A stretch of 64,000 bases of DNA from Streptomyces griseoruber (GCF_001514205.1 NZ_KQ948766.1:191759-255758), one strand, 5' to 3'; positions 43,387 to 52,591 are shown, numbered from the stretch's first letter. Made by a program: numbers and translations. The notes: generated by a model not told the origin, from the sequence alone.

Positions 43387-44466
43387 TCAGCTGCTGAGCC
43401 AGGCCCGCAGCCGCTCCTCCCCCGCCAGGACCTTCGCCACCTCGACGCGTTCGTCGCGCTTGTGGGCCAGGTGCGGGTTGCCCGGGCCGTAGTTGACCGC
43501 GGGGACGCCGAGCGACGAGAACCGGCTGACGTCGGTCCAGCCGTACTTCGGCATCGGGGTGCCGCCCACCGCCTCGATGAAGGCGGCCGCCGCCGGGTGG
43601 GAGAGGCCGGGCAGCGCCCCGGGGCTGTGGTCGTCGACGACGAACTCCGTGACGCCGCAGTCGGCGAACACCTCCCGCACGTGCGCGATCGCCTCCTCCC
43701 CGGTGCGGTCGGGCGCATAGCGGAAGTTGACGGTGACCACGCACTCGTCGGGGATGACGTTGCCCGCGACCCCGCCCTGGATGCCGACCGCGTTCAGGCC
43801 CTCGCGGTACTCCAGGCCGTCGATGACCGGCCACCGCGGCCGGTACTCCGCGAGGCGGGCCAGGATGGGGGCGGCGGCGTGGATCGCGTTGGAGCCCATC
43901 CAGCCGCGCGCCGAGTGGGCCCGCTCGCCGGAGGTCTTCAGCAGCACCCGCAGGGTGCCCTGGCAGCCGCCCTCGACCTGGCCGTCCGACGGCTCCAGCA
44001 GCACCGCGAAGTCGCCGACGAGCCACTCCGGGTGGGCCTCGGCGACATGCTTGAGGCCGTTGAGGTCGGCGGCGACCTCCTCGTTGTCGTAGAAGACGAA
44101 CGTCAGATCGCGGTTGGGGGCCGGGACGGTGGCCGCGATCCGCAGCTGGACGGCGACGCCCGCCTTCATGTCGCAGGTGCCGCAGCCCCACAGGACCCCG
44201 TCCTCGTCGAGGCGCGAGGGGACGTTGCCGGCGATCGGCACGGTGTCGATGTGGCCGGCGAGGATCACCCGCTCCGGACGGCCCAGGTCGGTCCGGGCGA
44301 TCACGTTGTTGCCGTACCGGTCCACCGTGAGGTGCGGCAGCGCGCGCAGCGCGGTCTCGATCGCGTCCGCGAGGGGCTTCTCGGTGCCGCTCTCGGAGGG
44401 GAAGTCGACGAGCTGCGCGGTGAGGGCGGCGGCGTCCAGCGTGAGATCAAGGGGGGTGTCGGCCAT
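43387..44466 (-). CDS. dapE: Succinyl-diaminopimelate desuccinylase
   Basis: 359 residues. TAGGGT ends 7 nt before ATG 44466, giving a leaderless start. M20 metallopeptidase motifs: LAGHIDTVP (zinc His and Asp), WGCGTCDMKAGVA, YDNEEVAAD (Glu pair) and LLEPSDGQVEGG, with a dimerisation domain containing RAHSARGWMG. It yields LL-diaminopimelate for lysine and peptidoglycan. dapC lies 2 kb away in the same block. Confidence 0.93.
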   Translation of the reverse strand: MADTPLDLTLDAAALTAQLVDFPSESGTEKPLADAIETALRALPHLTVDRYGNNVIARTDLGRPERVILAGHIDTVPIAGNVPSRLDEDGVLWGCGTCDMKAGVAVQLRIAATVPAPNRDLTFVFYDNEEVAADLNGLKHVAEAHPEWLVGDFAVLLEPSDGQVEGGCQGTLRVLLKTSGERAHSARGWMGSNAIHAAAPILARLAEYRPRWPVIDGLEYREGLNAVGIQGGVAGNVIPDECVVTVNFRYAPDRTGEEAIAHVREVFADCGVTEFVVDDHSPGALPGLSHPAAAAFIEAVGGTPMPKYGWTDVSRFSSLGVPAVNYGPGNPHLAHKRDERVEVAKVLAGEERLRAWLSS

Positions 44467-44559
44467 GGCGTCGACCCTAACGCGCCAGATCCACGGACCG
44501 CTCTTCACAGGCTGCGCACCCGTCTCCTCCGTTTCCGTACTCTCCAGTACCTTGTACGC

Positions 44560-45579
44560 GTGCCAGAGCAGTCCCCCTCCCCCAAGCGTCGCGGCCGCCG
44601 CCTCCTCCGGATCGGCGCGTCCTGCGTGGTTCTGTCAGCCGTCGCGGGCTATGTCGTGGTCCAGTACGTCACCGGTGGGGCCGACGATCCCGGGTGCAGA
44701 GTCGTTTCCGGCACGGGGGACAAGGCGAGGTACGAGTTCACGCCCGAGCAGGCGGTGAACGCGGCGACGATCGCCGCCGTCGGCACCAACCGGGAGATGC
44801 CCGAGCGGGCCGTGGCCATCGCGCTGGCGACCGCGATCCAGGAGTCGGGGCTGCGCAACCTCGCCCACGGCGACCGGGACTCGCTCGGCCTGTTCCAGCA
44901 GCGGCCCTCGCAGGGCTGGGGCACCGAGAAGCAGGTCACGGACCCGGCGTACGCGGCGAGCATCTTCTACGAGCACCTCGCCAAGGTGCCCGACTACACC
45001 GAACTCCCGCTCACCGTGGCCGCGCAGAAGGTGCAGCGCAGCGGCTACCCGGAGGCGTACGCCAAGCACGAGGCGGACGCCGTGATGCTGGCCGCCGCGC
45101 TCACCGGGACCTCGGCGGCCACCCTGACCTGCGACGGACGCCTGGGTACCGGCACGGCGAGCGCGGCGGCCACGCCGGCCGCCACCGGCCCGGACGCGGT
45201 GCGCGCGGCGCTCTCGCGGGACTTCGGGCGGGACGCGCTGGAGGAGGCGGAGGAGGAGGACGGGAACAGCAAGGCGTCCGCCTCGGCCGACGACGGCGTG
45301 CCCACCGCCGAGACCGACGGGCACACCGTGACGCTGCCCGTGTCCCGGGAGACGTCCGCCGGGCGCGCCGTCCGTGAGCGGGGATGGCAGCTGGCGCACT
45401 GGGCCGTCGCCAACGCCTCGGCGCTGCACATCCGGCAGGTGTCGTACGCGGGACGGGAGTGGACCGCCGGGAACACCGACAGCCAGTGGCGGCCCACGGG
45501 CTCGGGCAGCACGGAGGCCGCCGGGGCGGCGGGGTCGGGCGGCGGCACGGGCAGCGTGCGGATCGTGACCGGGCAGTAG
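44560..45579 (+). CDS. Secreted lysozyme-like (lytic transglycosylase-type) protein
   Basis: 339 residues, GTG start with TACCTT ending 6 nt before it (leaderless). A basic n-region and a membrane segment (IGASCVVLSAVAGYVVVQYV) are followed by a domain with AIQESGLRN (candidate catalytic Glu) and DSLGLFQQRPSQGWG, the lysozyme-like pattern. The C-terminal half has a HWAVANASAL/VSYAGREW segment repeated in family members. It probably cuts or binds cell wall. It is often mislabelled a heavy-metal transporter. The promoter lies back to back with dapE's. Confidence 0.82.
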   Translation: MPEQSPSPKRRGRRLLRIGASCVVLSAVAGYVVVQYVTGGADDPGCRVVSGTGDKARYEFTPEQAVNAATIAAVGTNREMPERAVAIALATAIQESGLRNLAHGDRDSLGLFQQRPSQGWGTEKQVTDPAYAASIFYEHLAKVPDYTELPLTVAAQKVQRSGYPEAYAKHEADAVMLAAALTGTSAATLTCDGRLGTGTASAAATPAATGPDAVRAALSRDFGRDALEEAEEEDGNSKASASADDGVPTAETDGHTVTLPVSRETSAGRAVRERGWQLAHWAVANASALHIRQVSYAGREWTAGNTDSQWRPTGSGSTEAAGAAGSGGGTGSVRIVTGQ

Positions 45580-45910
45580 ACCGGGCAGCAGGCCGGGCAG
45601 GGTTACGGGCAGGCGTACGGGCAGGCGTACGGGTCTTCACCCGGGCGGGTGGGGTGCGGGGGCCGTGGGACGACCCGGCGCCCGGTTTTCGCGCCCTCCC
45701 GTACGGGTGTGGCGGAATCCTTGGGGGCGCTGGGCTCCGGCCGTTCGACGGACTTTCACATCGGGTGCTTATCGGGTACTTTTCGCCCGCTTTTATCCAC
45801 GGCCCGATAATGCGACGCATTGCCAACTCTTTACATCGGGCGTGCGCAACCTTCGGCGGCTTCGAGCGGTAGTCACAGCGTTCTCTGTTCTCTCCCGTCG
45901 AAGGAGCACC
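45580..45910 (+). other. Gene-free region with short tandem repeats and AT-rich promoter
   Basis: 331 bp. From 45586 to 45635 a GGGCAGGCGTAC unit repeats about three times. From 45755 to 45840 the sequence is AT-richer, with three ATCGGG(T/C)G-like repeats (near 45762, 45773 and 45836), possibly binding sites for the regulator of the next gene. No coding frame is supported. Confidence 0.45.
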
Positions 45911-46357
45911 ATGTCCCTCCCCCTGACCCGCAGGATCGCCCGTGCCGCGCTGCTCGTCGCTGCGGGAGCGGCCGCCGGGGTCGGTGCGGCCGGCTCCGCG
46001 AGCGCTGCCCCCTCCACCCTGCCCGCCACCCCTGACCTGGGCGGGCTGACCGCCCTGGACGGGGCGACCGTCGGCAAGACGCTCGACGGTGCGACCCGCA
46101 GTGCGACCGGGGTCGCGGGTGAAGCCGGCGGCAAGGCCGTCGAGAAGGCCGTGCCGGGCGCGGGCAAGTCCGGTGGCAAGGCCGTGAAGAAGGCGACGCC
46201 GGCGGTGCAGAAGGTGGCCGGCGAGGCCGCCGGGTCCGCCGGGGGTGTCCTCGGGGACACCGCCAAGTCCGCGACGAAGGGCGGGCTGCCGACGGACGCG
46301 CTCACCAAGGGCGGGCTGCCGGGCGGCGGCACGGTGAAGGGCCTGCCGCTCGGCTGA
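45911..46357 (+). CDS. Small secreted Gly/Ala/Lys-rich protein
   Basis: 148 residues, AAGGAG 5 nt before the ATG. A Sec signal peptide (basic n-region, AALLVAAGAAAGVGAAGSASA, cleavage after ASA) is followed by ~110 residues of low complexity with KAVEKA, KAVKKA and KGGLP repeats. No Cys. Such proteins are sometimes annotated ATP-binding in Streptomyces without support. A wall- or matrix-associated role is possible. Confidence 0.75.
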   Translation: MSLPLTRRIARAALLVAAGAAAGVGAAGSASAAPSTLPATPDLGGLTALDGATVGKTLDGATRSATGVAGEAGGKAVEKAVPGAGKSGGKAVKKATPAVQKVAGEAAGSAGGVLGDTAKSATKGGLPTDALTKGGLPGGGTVKGLPLG

Positions 46358-46383
46358 CACCGGGGTGTACGCCGGTGAGGCGG

Positions 46384-46415
46384 ACGGGGTCCGGGGCGTC
46401 GCCCCTGGGCCCCGT
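46384..46415. terminator. Imperfect hairpin between convergent genes
   Basis: ACGGGG (46384-46389) pairs with CCCCGT (46410-46415), and inner GG/CC and GGGC/GCCC pairs add to the stem. It is followed by a pyrimidine-rich tract, and dapC is convergent. Confidence 0.65.
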
Positions 46416-46429
46416 TCCGTTTCCCTGCC

Positions 46430-47530
46430 CTAGCCCGCCGCCAGGCGCGACACCGCTGCCGCGATCCGTTCGTCCGTCGCGGTCAGGGCCACGCGGACGA
46501 AGGTGGCCCCCGCCTCGCCGTAGAAGTCGCCGGGGGCGACCAGGATGCCCCGGTCGGCGAGGTGGGCGACCGTGGTCCAGCAGGACTCCTCGCGGGTGGC
46601 CCAGAGGTAGAGGCTGGCCTCGCTGTGCTCGATACGGAAGCCGTGGGCCACCAGGGCCTCGCGCAGGAGGGCGCGGCGGGCCGCGTAGCGGGCGCGCTGC
46701 TCGTGGACGTGGGTGTCGTCGCCGAGGGCCGCCACGACCGCCGCCTGCGTCGGCGCCGAGGTCATCATGCCGCCGTGCTTGCGGATCTCCAGCAGCGGGG
46801 CGAGGACCGCGGGGTCGCCGGCCAGGAAGGCGGCGCGGTAGCCCGCGAGGTTCGAGCGCTTGGAGAGCGAGTGGACCGCGACGATGCCGTCGTACGAACC
46901 GCCGTTCACGTCCGGGTGCAGGACCGAGACCGGGTCGGCCTCCCAGCCCAGTTCGAGGTAGCACTCGTCGGAGAACAGCAGGACGCCGTGCTCACGGGCC
47001 CAGGCGACGATCCGGGTCAGCTCCTGCTGGGAGAGGACCTTGCCGGTGGGGTTGGACGGGGAGTTCAGCCAGAGGAGCTTCAGACCCTCCGGGTCGAGCG
47101 CGGTGGGGTCGTCGTACACCTCGAAGTCCGCGCGCGCCAGGCGGGCGCCGACCTCGTACGTCGGGTAGGCGAGGCGCGGGTACGCGACCCGGTCGCCGGG
47201 GCCGAGGCCCAGCTGGGTCGGGAGCCAGGCGACGAGTTCCTTGGAGCCGACGATCGGCAGGACGTGCCGGTGGGTGACCTCACGGGCGCCCAGCCGGCGC
47301 TCCAGCCAGCCGGTGATCGCGTCGCGCAGCGCCGGGGTGCCCCAGACGGTCGGGTAGCCCGGGGAGTCCGCCGCGTCGATCAGGGCCTTCTGGATCAGGT
47401 CGGGGACCGGGTCGACCGGGGTGCCGACGGAGAGGTCGACGATGCCGTCCGGATGCGAGGCGGCCGTCTTCTTGTACGGCTCCAGCTTGTCCCAGGGGAA
47501 CGTGGGCAGGCGGTCGGAGACTGCGGACAC
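46430..47530 (-). CDS. dapC: N-succinyldiaminopimelate aminotransferase
   Basis: 366 residues, GTG start. Type I PLP aminotransferase: YPTVWGTPALRDAI, NSPSNPTG, DECYLELGW, and SLSKRSNLAGYR with the PLP lysine. It is the actinobacterial DapC type, giving succinyl-diaminopimelate, the substrate of the DapE enzyme coded nearby. It lies downstream of the ferredoxin gene on the same strand with a 142-nt gap that contains a hairpin. Confidence 0.92.
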   Translation of the reverse strand: MSAVSDRLPTFPWDKLEPYKKTAASHPDGIVDLSVGTPVDPVPDLIQKALIDAADSPGYPTVWGTPALRDAITGWLERRLGAREVTHRHVLPIVGSKELVAWLPTQLGLGPGDRVAYPRLAYPTYEVGARLARADFEVYDDPTALDPEGLKLLWLNSPSNPTGKVLSQQELTRIVAWAREHGVLLFSDECYLELGWEADPVSVLHPDVNGGSYDGIVAVHSLSKRSNLAGYRAAFLAGDPAVLAPLLEIRKHGGMMTSAPTQAAVVAALGDDTHVHEQRARYAARRALLREALVAHGFRIEHSEASLYLWATREESCWTTVAHLADRGILVAPGDFYGEAGATFVRVALTATDERIAAAVSRLAAG

Positions 47531-47598
47531 GGGTTCTGGCTCACTTTCTCGTCGGACGCGGTCGTACGAACGCTGTCGTACCGACGGCAAACGCCCCG

Positions 47599-47640
47599 GT
47601 CCCGCACGGCCGGCAGAGCGGATCAGGCCGTACGGGACCG
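47599..47640 (-). terminator. 14-bp hairpin between the ferredoxin gene and dapC
   Basis: Arms 47599-47612 and 47627-47640 pair at 13 of 14 positions with a 14-nt loop. It may end or attenuate the ferredoxin transcript before dapC. Confidence 0.6.
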
Positions 47641-47672
47641 AGGCGGCACGTGTGGTGCGGGCCGCTTCGCGG

Positions 47673-47993
47673 TTACTCGGCCTGCGGCGGCAGCGCGGCG
47701 ATGAAGGGGTGGTCGCGCTCGATCAGACCCAGCTTGCTGGCGCCGCCGGGCGAGCCGAGCTCGTCGAAGAACTCGACATTCGCCTTGTAGTAGTCCTTCC
47801 ACTCCTCCGGAGTGTCGTCCTCGTAGAAGATCGCCTCGACCGGGCAGACCGGCTCACAGGCACCACAGTCGACGCATTCGTCCGGGTGGATGTACAAGGA
47901 CCGGGAGCCCTCGTAGATGCAGTCGACCGGGCACTCCTCGATGCACGCCTTGTCCTTCACGTCGACACAAGGCTGCGCGATGACGTAGGTCAC
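47673..47993 (-). CDS. fdxA: 7Fe ferredoxin (3Fe-4S / 4Fe-4S)
   Basis: 106 residues, GTG start with GAGGAGG 9 nt upstream. Cys pattern: C-x7-C-x3-CP near the N-terminus (PCVDVKDKACIEECPVDC), then CVDCGACEPVCP. The spacing gives one 3Fe-4S and one 4Fe-4S cluster. It is a cytosolic electron carrier, like FdxA/FdxC, which lies beside dapC in mycobacteria as well. Confidence 0.95.
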   Translation of the reverse strand: MTYVIAQPCVDVKDKACIEECPVDCIYEGSRSLYIHPDECVDCGACEPVCPVEAIFYEDDTPEEWKDYYKANVEFFDELGSPGGASKLGLIERDHPFIAALPPQAE

Positions 47994-48133
47994 GCTGTCG
48001 TTCCTCCTCGATAGGGCGCTGGCGGGCCTCCTCAGGCCCTGCCGCCTGGCGCGCGGGAGCGCGGCGTCGTCGATGCCCGCCCCTAGTATCTCCGTTCTTG
48101 GGCATGATCCGAACAGGAGGGGTGGACCGACCA

Positions 48134-49165
48134 GTGGAATTCTCGGCTTACGGACGCCTCGAGGTCCGTATCACCATTGCTGACGTGGGCAAACGCGTCT
48201 CGGTGCGACGGTTGAGCGACCCTGGGGTCACGGAGGGGAAATTCACCGACACGGTGGGTGTTCTCACATCATGGGACAAGGGTGTGCTCGTGATCACACG
48301 GAAGAGCGGGGAGGTCGTCCGGATTGACGAGTCCTCGCTGGTGGCCGGGAAGGCCGTACCGGCCGCACCGGCCCGCCGCCGGGGTCCCGCCGCGACGTAC
48401 GAGGAACTCGCCCGGGCCGCCTCGCGGGCCTGGCGGCCGGTGGAGAGCGAGCGGCTCGGCGCATGGGAGCTGCGGGCCGCCTCCGGGTTCACCCGCCGCG
48501 CCAACTCCGTGCTGCCGCTCGGCGACCCCGGCCTGCCGCTCGACGCGGCCCTGGACGCCGTACGACGCTGGTACGGCGAGCGCGGTCTGCCGGCCTATGT
48601 GCAGACGGCGACGGGCGCCGAGGGGACCCAGGAGCTGCTCTGCGCGGAGCTGGAGCGGCGCGGGTGGGTGCGCGAGGTGACCGCCGAACTGTGGACCGGG
48701 GCGCTGGCGCCGGTCGCCGACCGGGCGGACGCTGAGGGTGTGGTGCTGGGCAGGACGGCCGACGAGGCATGGCTGGCCCGGTATCAGCGCAAGGGAGTGA
48801 GCGAGGTGGCCCTGAAGGTGCTCGGAGGGGGGTCCCCCCGCTCGAGCGAAGCCGGGAGCGGGGGAGGGCCTTCGGTGTGGTTCGCGTCGATACCCGGTCC
48901 GGCGGGTGGTGCGCCCGTCGCCATCGGGCGGTGTGTCGTGGACGGGCGGTGGGCCGGGTTCGGCGCCGTCGAGGTCGATCCGGCCCAGCGCCGCACGGGC
49001 CTCGCCACGATCGTGATGGCCGCGCTGGCCCGGCGGGCGCTGGACGAGGGCGCCTCGGCCGCCTGGCTCCAGGTGGAGGAGGAGAACGCGGGGGCGCGGG
49101 CGCTGTACGCCGGGATGGGGTTCTCGGCGCATCACGCCTACCACCACTACCGGGAGCCGTCGTGA
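48134..49165 (+). CDS. GNAT acetyltransferase with an N-terminal barrel
   Basis: 343 residues from GTG 48134. The first ~75 residues form a small beta barrel (VRITIADVGKRVSVRRL, VITRKSGEVVRID). The C-terminal GNAT domain has VEVDPAQRRTGLATIVM (the Q/R-x-x-G-x-A acetyl-CoA loop) and ENAGARALYAGMGF. Between them lies an in-frame copy of a Streptomyces palindromic repeat (about residues 231-245). The substrate is unknown. Its TGA overlaps the next gene's GTG. Confidence 0.85.
   Translation: MEFSAYGRLEVRITIADVGKRVSVRRLSDPGVTEGKFTDTVGVLTSWDKGVLVITRKSGEVVRIDESSLVAGKAVPAAPARRRGPAATYEELARAASRAWRPVESERLGAWELRAASGFTRRANSVLPLGDPGLPLDAALDAVRRWYGERGLPAYVQTATGAEGTQELLCAELERRGWVREVTAELWTGALAPVADRADAEGVVLGRTADEAWLARYQRKGVSEVALKVLGGGSPRSSEAGSGGGPSVWFASIPGPAGGAPVAIGRCVVDGRWAGFGAVEVDPAQRRTGLATIVMAALARRALDEGASAAWLQVEEENAGARALYAGMGFSAHHAYHHYREPS
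48825..48869. repeat. Palindromic Streptomyces repeat inserted in frame in the GNAT gene
   Basis: A G-run and TCCCCCCGCTC arm is followed by GAGCGAAGCCGGGAGCGGGGGA. I recognise this CTCGAGCGAAGCCG-type element from many Streptomyces intergenic regions. Here its 45 bp (15 codons) keep the frame and code a Gly/Ser-rich insert (GSPRSSEAGSGGGPS). Confidence 0.7.
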
Positions 49166-50004
49166 GCGCGTACGACCCCGCGGAGGTGCGGCGGCTGTTC
49201 GCCGAGGAGGCGCGGGCCGAGCGGCCCGACCTGGCGGCGCTGTGTCTGCTGGTCGGCGCGGCGGCGGACCCGGAGCTGGGCGAGGCCGGGGTGGACGCCG
49301 CGCAGATGGAACTCGACCGGCTGGCCGGGGAGGTGCCCTTCCGGCCGGGCGGGGCGCGGGCGTGGGCGCGGGCGCTGGAGGAGCTGCTGGGCGGGCGGTA
49401 CGGGTTCCGGGGCTCCGGCGCGGACTATCAGCGGCTGGAGTCCTCGCTGCTGCATCAGGTGCTGCTGCGGCGGCGGGGGCTGCCGATCCTGCTGTCGGTG
49501 GTGTGGGTGGAGGTGGCGCGGCGGGCGGGGGCGCCGGTGTACGGGGTCGCGCTGCCGGGGCACTTCGTGGTGGGGTTCGGGCCGCCGGAGGATCTCGAAC
49601 GGCAGGTGCTGGTCGATCCGTTCGACGGGGGGCGGGTGCTGTCCGGCGGCGACGCGGAGCTGCTGGTGGCCGGGGCGGGGGCGACACGGCTGGAGCCGTC
49701 GATGCTGGTGCCGGCGGAGCCGTTGTCGGTGGTGATGCGGATCCTGAACAACATCCGGTCGTGGGCGGCGGCCCGGCCGGAGCGGTCGGACGTGGGGTTG
49801 TGGGCGGTGGAACTGTCGTTGCTGGTGCCGTCCCATCCGGCCCGGTTGCGGTACGAGAAGGGGGCGTTGCTGGTGCAGCGGGGGGATTTCCTGGGCGGGG
49901 CAGCGGAGTTGGAGGAGTACGCGTCGTTGGTGGAGGTGGTGGACGAGCCTGCGGCGGCGAAGGTGCGCAGGGAGGCTCATGCGGCGCGGGCGATGTTGAA
50001 CTGA
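49162..50004 (+). CDS. SirB1 / transglutaminase-like family protein
   Basis: 280 residues, GTG overlapping the GNAT stop as GTGA. GLPILLSVVWVEVARRAGAP and VYGVALPGHFVVGF are the SirB1/transglutaminase-like signatures, with the His of LPGHF. The usual Cys is not seen at the expected place, so protease activity is doubtful. A helical, TPR-like C-terminus follows (RLRYEKGALLVQRGDFLGGA). Probably a cytosolic partner of the GNAT enzyme. Confidence 0.78.
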   Translation: MSAYDPAEVRRLFAEEARAERPDLAALCLLVGAAADPELGEAGVDAAQMELDRLAGEVPFRPGGARAWARALEELLGGRYGFRGSGADYQRLESSLLHQVLLRRRGLPILLSVVWVEVARRAGAPVYGVALPGHFVVGFGPPEDLERQVLVDPFDGGRVLSGGDAELLVAGAGATRLEPSMLVPAEPLSVVMRILNNIRSWAAARPERSDVGLWAVELSLLVPSHPARLRYEKGALLVQRGDFLGGAAELEEYASLVEVVDEPAAAKVRREAHAARAMLN

Positions 50005-50031
50005 GCGGGTGAGCCGCGTCCGGCGCCGGTT

Positions 50032-50649
50032 TCAGAGCCAGCCCTTCTCCCTGGCTATCCGTACCGCCTCCGCCCTGTTCCGCGCCGCCAGTTTCTGGAT
50101 CGCCGTCGAGAGGTAGTTGCGCACCGTTCCCTGCGAGAGGTGGAGCTCCGCCGCCAGTTCGGCGTTGGTGGAGCCGTCGGCCGCCGCCCGGAGGATCTCG
50201 CGTTCGCGGTCCGTCAGGGGGTTGGCGCCCTCCGCGAGAGCCGCCGCCGCCAGGGTCGGGTCGATGACCCGCTCCCCCGCCAGTACCTTGCGTACCGCCT
50301 GGGCGAGTTGGGCGGCCGGGGCGTCCTTCACCAGGAAGGCGTCGGCGCCCGCCTCCATGGCGCTGCGGAGGTAGCCGGGGCGGCCGAAGGTCGTGAGGAC
50401 GACCAGTTTCAGGTGCGGGATCTCCCGGTGGAGCAGGGCCGCCGCCTCGATGCCGGTGCAGCCCGGCATCTCGATGTCGAGGAGGGCCACGTCCACGGCG
50501 TGGGTGCGGGCGGCCGCGAGGACCTCGTCACCGCGGGCCACCTGGGCGACCACCTCGATGTCGTCCTCCAGGCCGAGGAGGGCCGCCAGCGCCTCGCGGA
50601 CCATCGACTGGTCCTCCGCCAGCAGGACCTTGATCGTGCCGTCGCTCAT
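50032..50649 (-). CDS. NarL/LuxR-type response regulator
   Basis: 205 residues. The receiver domain shows LLAEDQSMVREAL, the phospho-acceptor in VALLDIEMPGCTG, and VKDAP with the conserved Lys. The C-terminal HTH reads LTDREREILRAAADGSTNAELAAELHLSQGTVRNY in short form LTDREREILRAA ... SQGTVRNYLS. It is paired with the kinase gene (start overlap as ATGA). It should control the adjacent ABC exporter operon. Confidence 0.93.
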   Translation of the reverse strand: MSDGTIKVLLAEDQSMVREALAALLGLEDDIEVVAQVARGDEVLAAARTHAVDVALLDIEMPGCTGIEAAALLHREIPHLKLVVLTTFGRPGYLRSAMEAGADAFLVKDAPAAQLAQAVRKVLAGERVIDPTLAAAALAEGANPLTDREREILRAAADGSTNAELAAELHLSQGTVRNYLSTAIQKLAARNRAEAVRIAREKGWL

Positions 50650-51845
50650 GGGCGGGATCCTACGTCCGCGGCGGTGCCCGCCGGGACGCGGGCGGTCAGC
50701 CGGAAGCCGTGCTTGACCCGGCCCGCCTCCAGGGTGCCGCCCGCCTTCTCCAGGCGTTCGGTGAGGCCGGTCAGGCCGTTGCCGGGGCCCTTGCCGGAGC
50801 CGCCGGAGCCGTTGTCCTCGACGCGGAGTTCGAGGCGGGGGCCGTCGAGGGTCTGGCGCCGGTGGACCTCCACCGTGCAGCGGGTGGCGCCGCTGTGCCG
50901 TACGACGTTGGTGACGGCCTCGCGCAGGGCCCAGGCGAGGGCGGACTCGCTCTCCTCGGGGACGCCGTCGAGGTCGGGCTCGGCCGGGGTCACGGCGGTG
51001 ATGCCCGCCGCCGTCAGCGCGACCTGGGTGCCCGCGAGTTCGGCGGCGAGGCGGGGGCGCCGGTAGCCGGTGACGGCCTCCCGGACGTCGACCAGGGCCT
51101 GGCGGCTGACCTGTTCGATGTCGGCGACCTGCTGGGCCGCCTTCTCGGGGTGGTCGGGGAGCATCCGGCCGGCCAGCTCGCTCTTGAGGGTGATCAGGGA
51201 GAGGGAGTGGCCGAGGAGGTCGTGCAGATCGCGGGCCAGGCGCAACCGCTCCTCGTTGGCGGCGAGTTGGGCGACGGTGGCGCGGGCCTTGCGCAATTCG
51301 ACCGTCGTACGCACCAGTTGGCTCACGCCCGTCATCGCGAAGCCGATGAGGAGGACCAGGACGAGGAGGTTGGCGGCCTCCCCCACGTCGGTGCGCAGGC
51401 CGACGAGCATCAGCACCGCGCCCGTGCCCGGGATCGCCCAGAACGCCATCCGCAGCGGCAGGGCGATTCCGCCGGCCACGGAGACGTAGCAGAACAGGCC
51501 GAGCCAGGCGGAGCCGAGCGTGAGGGACAGGACGACGGCGAGCACCGCCATCGCGCCGATGAGGCCGTGGACGACCTTCGACGGGTAGGGCGTCGCCCCC
51601 ATGTCGCGGAAGAGGAGCGAGAGGTAGACGGCGACGAACACCGCCAGTCCCGTCCAGCCGGCGACCGTGCCGGCGGTGGTGTGGTGGCCGGAGACCAGGT
51701 CGTGGACCGGTGAGCTGAGGAACACCAGCCAGACGCCGATCCACAGCAGCTTGCGCCGCCACAGCTCGCGTCGGGTGCGGGCCGCCTGGCCCAGCAGGAT
51801 CGGCGGTCCCTTGCGGGCTTCCTCCGGCAGCGGGTCGTCCGTCAT
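50646..51845 (-). CDS. DesK-type sensor histidine kinase
   Basis: 399 residues from ATG 51845; a GTG at 51854 would overlap the permease stop as GTGA. Five or six membrane helices (residues ~30-190) lead to a dimerisation helix with RDLHDLLGHSLSLITLKSELA (phospho-acceptor His in DLHDLLGHS) and an HATPase domain with WALREAVTNVVRHSGA and GNGLTGLTERL. It phosphorylates the NarL-type regulator downstream. The signal may be membrane state or a peptide drug sensed with the exporter. Confidence 0.92.
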   Translation of the reverse strand: MTDDPLPEEARKGPPILLGQAARTRRELWRRKLLWIGVWLVFLSSPVHDLVSGHHTTAGTVAGWTGLAVFVAVYLSLLFRDMGATPYPSKVVHGLIGAMAVLAVVLSLTLGSAWLGLFCYVSVAGGIALPLRMAFWAIPGTGAVLMLVGLRTDVGEAANLLVLVLLIGFAMTGVSQLVRTTVELRKARATVAQLAANEERLRLARDLHDLLGHSLSLITLKSELAGRMLPDHPEKAAQQVADIEQVSRQALVDVREAVTGYRRPRLAAELAGTQVALTAAGITAVTPAEPDLDGVPEESESALAWALREAVTNVVRHSGATRCTVEVHRRQTLDGPRLELRVEDNGSGGSGKGPGNGLTGLTERLEKAGGTLEAGRVKHGFRLTARVPAGTAADVGSRP

Positions 51846-51850
51846 GGCAC

Positions 51851-52591
51851 TCACGCCTTCAGCGTGTCCTTCCGGTACAGCCAGGCCGCGCCGCCCGTGA
51901 ACAGGGCGAAGAAGACGGCCAGGACGGCGATGTCCTTGGCGTGCGGGGCCTGGCTCTGTTCGATCGCCTGCCCCAGGGCAGCGTACGCGTGCGTGGGCAC
52001 CCACCTGGCTATGTCCTGGAGCCACTGCGGGAAGGTCGTCGTCGGCATCCACAGACCGCCGAGGATCGACAGCCCGAAGTAGGTGATCATCGTGATGGGG
52101 CGGACCGCGTCCCCGCTCGCGAGGTAGCCGATCGCGACGCCCAGGGCGGCGAAGACGAGGCTGCCGGCCCAGATCGCGCCGGTGAGCGCCAGCCACTGCC
52201 AGGCGTCCAGCCGTACGCCCTTCACGGCGGCGGCGACGGCGAAGACCACCACGATCGACGGGAGGCTGACGACGGCCGCGCTCGCGGTCTTCGCCAGGAC
52301 GTATCCGCGGCCCGGCAGCGTGGTCAGCCGCAGCTGGCGCACCCAGCCGCTCTCGCGCTCCTTGGCGATGCGCTCGCTGTTGCCCATCAGGACGGCCGTG
52401 AGGGCGCCGAAGGAGGCCATCGAGACCATCATGTACGTCGGCAGGGTCAGGCCCGTGCCGCCGACCCTGGTGGTGGCGTCGGCGCTGCCCGCGATCAGCA
52501 GGAACAGCACCGACGGGTAGATCACCGAGAAGAACAGGAACTTGCGGTTGCGCAGGGCGCGCGCGAGTTCCAGCCTGATCAGGCTGTTCAC
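51851..52591 (-). CDS. ABC-2 type exporter permease
   Basis: 246 residues with six hydrophobic segments and the ABC-2 permease pattern (RNRKFLFFSVIYPSVLFLL, then MASFGALTAVL and SERIAKERESGWVRQLRLT). It should form the membrane path for the ATPase encoded just upstream; the ATPase stop overlaps this start by 4 nt. The DrrB/BcrB class exports drugs, peptides or lipids. Confidence 0.9.
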   Translation of the reverse strand: MNSLIRLELARALRNRKFLFFSVIYPSVLFLLIAGSADATTRVGGTGLTLPTYMMVSMASFGALTAVLMGNSERIAKERESGWVRQLRLTTLPGRGYVLAKTASAAVVSLPSIVVVFAVAAAVKGVRLDAWQWLALTGAIWAGSLVFAALGVAIGYLASGDAVRPITMITYFGLSILGGLWMPTTTFPQWLQDIARWVPTHAYAALGQAIEQSQAPHAKDIAVLAVFFALFTGGAAWLYRKDTLKA

